Below, in pieces: positions 5,884 to 6,072 of a stretch of DNA of 6,072 nucleotides (positions are counted from its first letter, which is position 1; every line of letters starts with the position of its first letter). A program made the position numbers and the translations under genes. The stretch is from Candidatus Krumholzibacteriia bacterium (lineage in GTDB: Bacteria; Krumholzibacteriota; Krumholzibacteriia; LZORAL124-64-63), in the NCBI GenBank assembly GCA_014859985.1, contig JACZKN010000026.1:1-6072 (forward strand), read 5' to 3'. Below the pieces are notes generated by a model. It was not told where the DNA came from and did no database searches. It saw only the letters and a program-made list of their open reading frames with translations.

Positions 5884-6072
5884 ATGATCAAGATCCGGCG
5901 TCAGCCGAAGCGGAAGACCGCCGCGCGCGCGGCGGTCTTCGTCGTTGGTGCGGTCGCCCTGGCGGCCGCGGCGGGGCTCGCCCAGGACCCGCCCCTGAAG
6001 GACACGGTTGCGCAGGCCGTCTCGGCCCGGGCCGCCACCCAGCAGCAGCAGGACGCCTGGGCTGCCGAGCGC
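5884..6072 (+). CDS. Partial gene: exported, probable DUF3450-type coiled-coil protein (N-terminus)
   Basis: Open from the ATG at 5884 to the right edge, 63 residues seen. The start is supported by AAAGGA (5868-5873), ten bases upstream. The N-terminus is basic (MIKIRRQPKRK), then an Ala/Val-rich hydrophobic core (AAVFVVGAVALAAAAG) and a likely cleavage site at LAQ or nearby, so the product is exported. The mature start is helical and Gln/Ala-rich (VSARAATQQQQ, then DAWAAER), the pattern expected for DUF3450 proteins. Those are periplasmic coiled-coil proteins usually encoded just before MotA/TolQ/ExbB, ExbD and TonB genes of energy-coupled outer-membrane transport. The family call rests on a short stretch and is inference. 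A perfect 28-bp palindrome (5913-5940) lies inside the signal-peptide coding part. It is probably the third gene of the pepF unit. Confidence 0.7.
   Translation, partial: MIKIRRQPKRKTAARAAVFVVGAVALAAAAGLAQDPPLKDTVAQAVSARAATQQQQDAWAAER
5913..5940. repeat. Perfect 28-bp palindrome within the signal-peptide coding sequence
   Basis: Each arm reads GAAGACCGCCGCGC from its own strand, and the two arms meet with no spacer; the centre is an alternating CG tract. RNA from either strand could form a stem of about 12 pairs with a four-base loop. No T-run follows on either side, so it is not a standard intrinsic terminator, although the AAGACCGCC/GGCGGTCTT arms look like terminator stems of GC-rich genomes. 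It starts 29 bases after the A of the start codon. Confidence 0.9.

Overview
The window is high-GC bacterial DNA with tightly packed, mostly intact chromosomal genes. The gene set points to a Gram-negative (diderm) bacterium: a DjlA-type membrane co-chaperone, a DsrC of the length and cysteine layout found in sulfate reducers, a receiver protein of a type I recall from Desulfovibrio-like genomes, and two exported proteins. A deltaproteobacterial-type lineage or a related high-GC candidate phylum is plausible. Genus or phylum cannot be fixed from this sequence, and the window shows no other sulfur genes.

Layout. (1) 1-91, minus strand: the first 30 codons of a gene that runs off the left edge, with a Cys-X4-Cys motif; it may be a zinc-ribbon transposase or DNA-binding protein. 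(2) 92-256: intergenic, with an AT-rich patch and weak promoter-like elements. (3) 257-574, plus: dsrC. (4) 586-1404, minus: fpg/mutM DNA glycosylase, convergent with dsrC and only 11 bases from it. (5) 1406-2224, minus: djlA (Gly-rich hydrophobic N-terminus, TerB-like domain, C-terminal J domain), immediately upstream of fpg with a single base between stop and start. (6) 2225-2417: divergent promoter region with an AT-rich island and a short inverted repeat. (7) 2418-2819 and 2853-3239, plus: two single-domain CheY-like receivers in a likely operon. (8) 3240-3357: intergenic, with a sigma70-like promoter candidate. (9) 3358-5244, plus: pepF, an M3-family oligoendopeptidase F. (10) 5241-5849, plus: a small exported protein of unknown function overlapping pepF by ATGA. 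(11) 5884-6072, plus: the N-terminus of another exported protein resembling DUF3450 proteins of ExbB/TonB-type operons, running off the right edge.

How the genes work together. djlA and fpg form one leftward unit (membrane co-chaperone plus oxidised-base repair). The receiver pair forms a rightward signalling unit with no kinase or output domain in view. pepF, the exported protein and the DUF3450-like gene appear to form a second rightward unit that continues beyond the window. I see no frameshifted gene, RNA gene, CRISPR array or complete mobile element. Nothing here is clearly a new system. The points most worth checking are the extra cysteine in DsrC, the perfect 28-bp palindrome inside the start of the last gene, and the exported unknown protein coupled to PepF.
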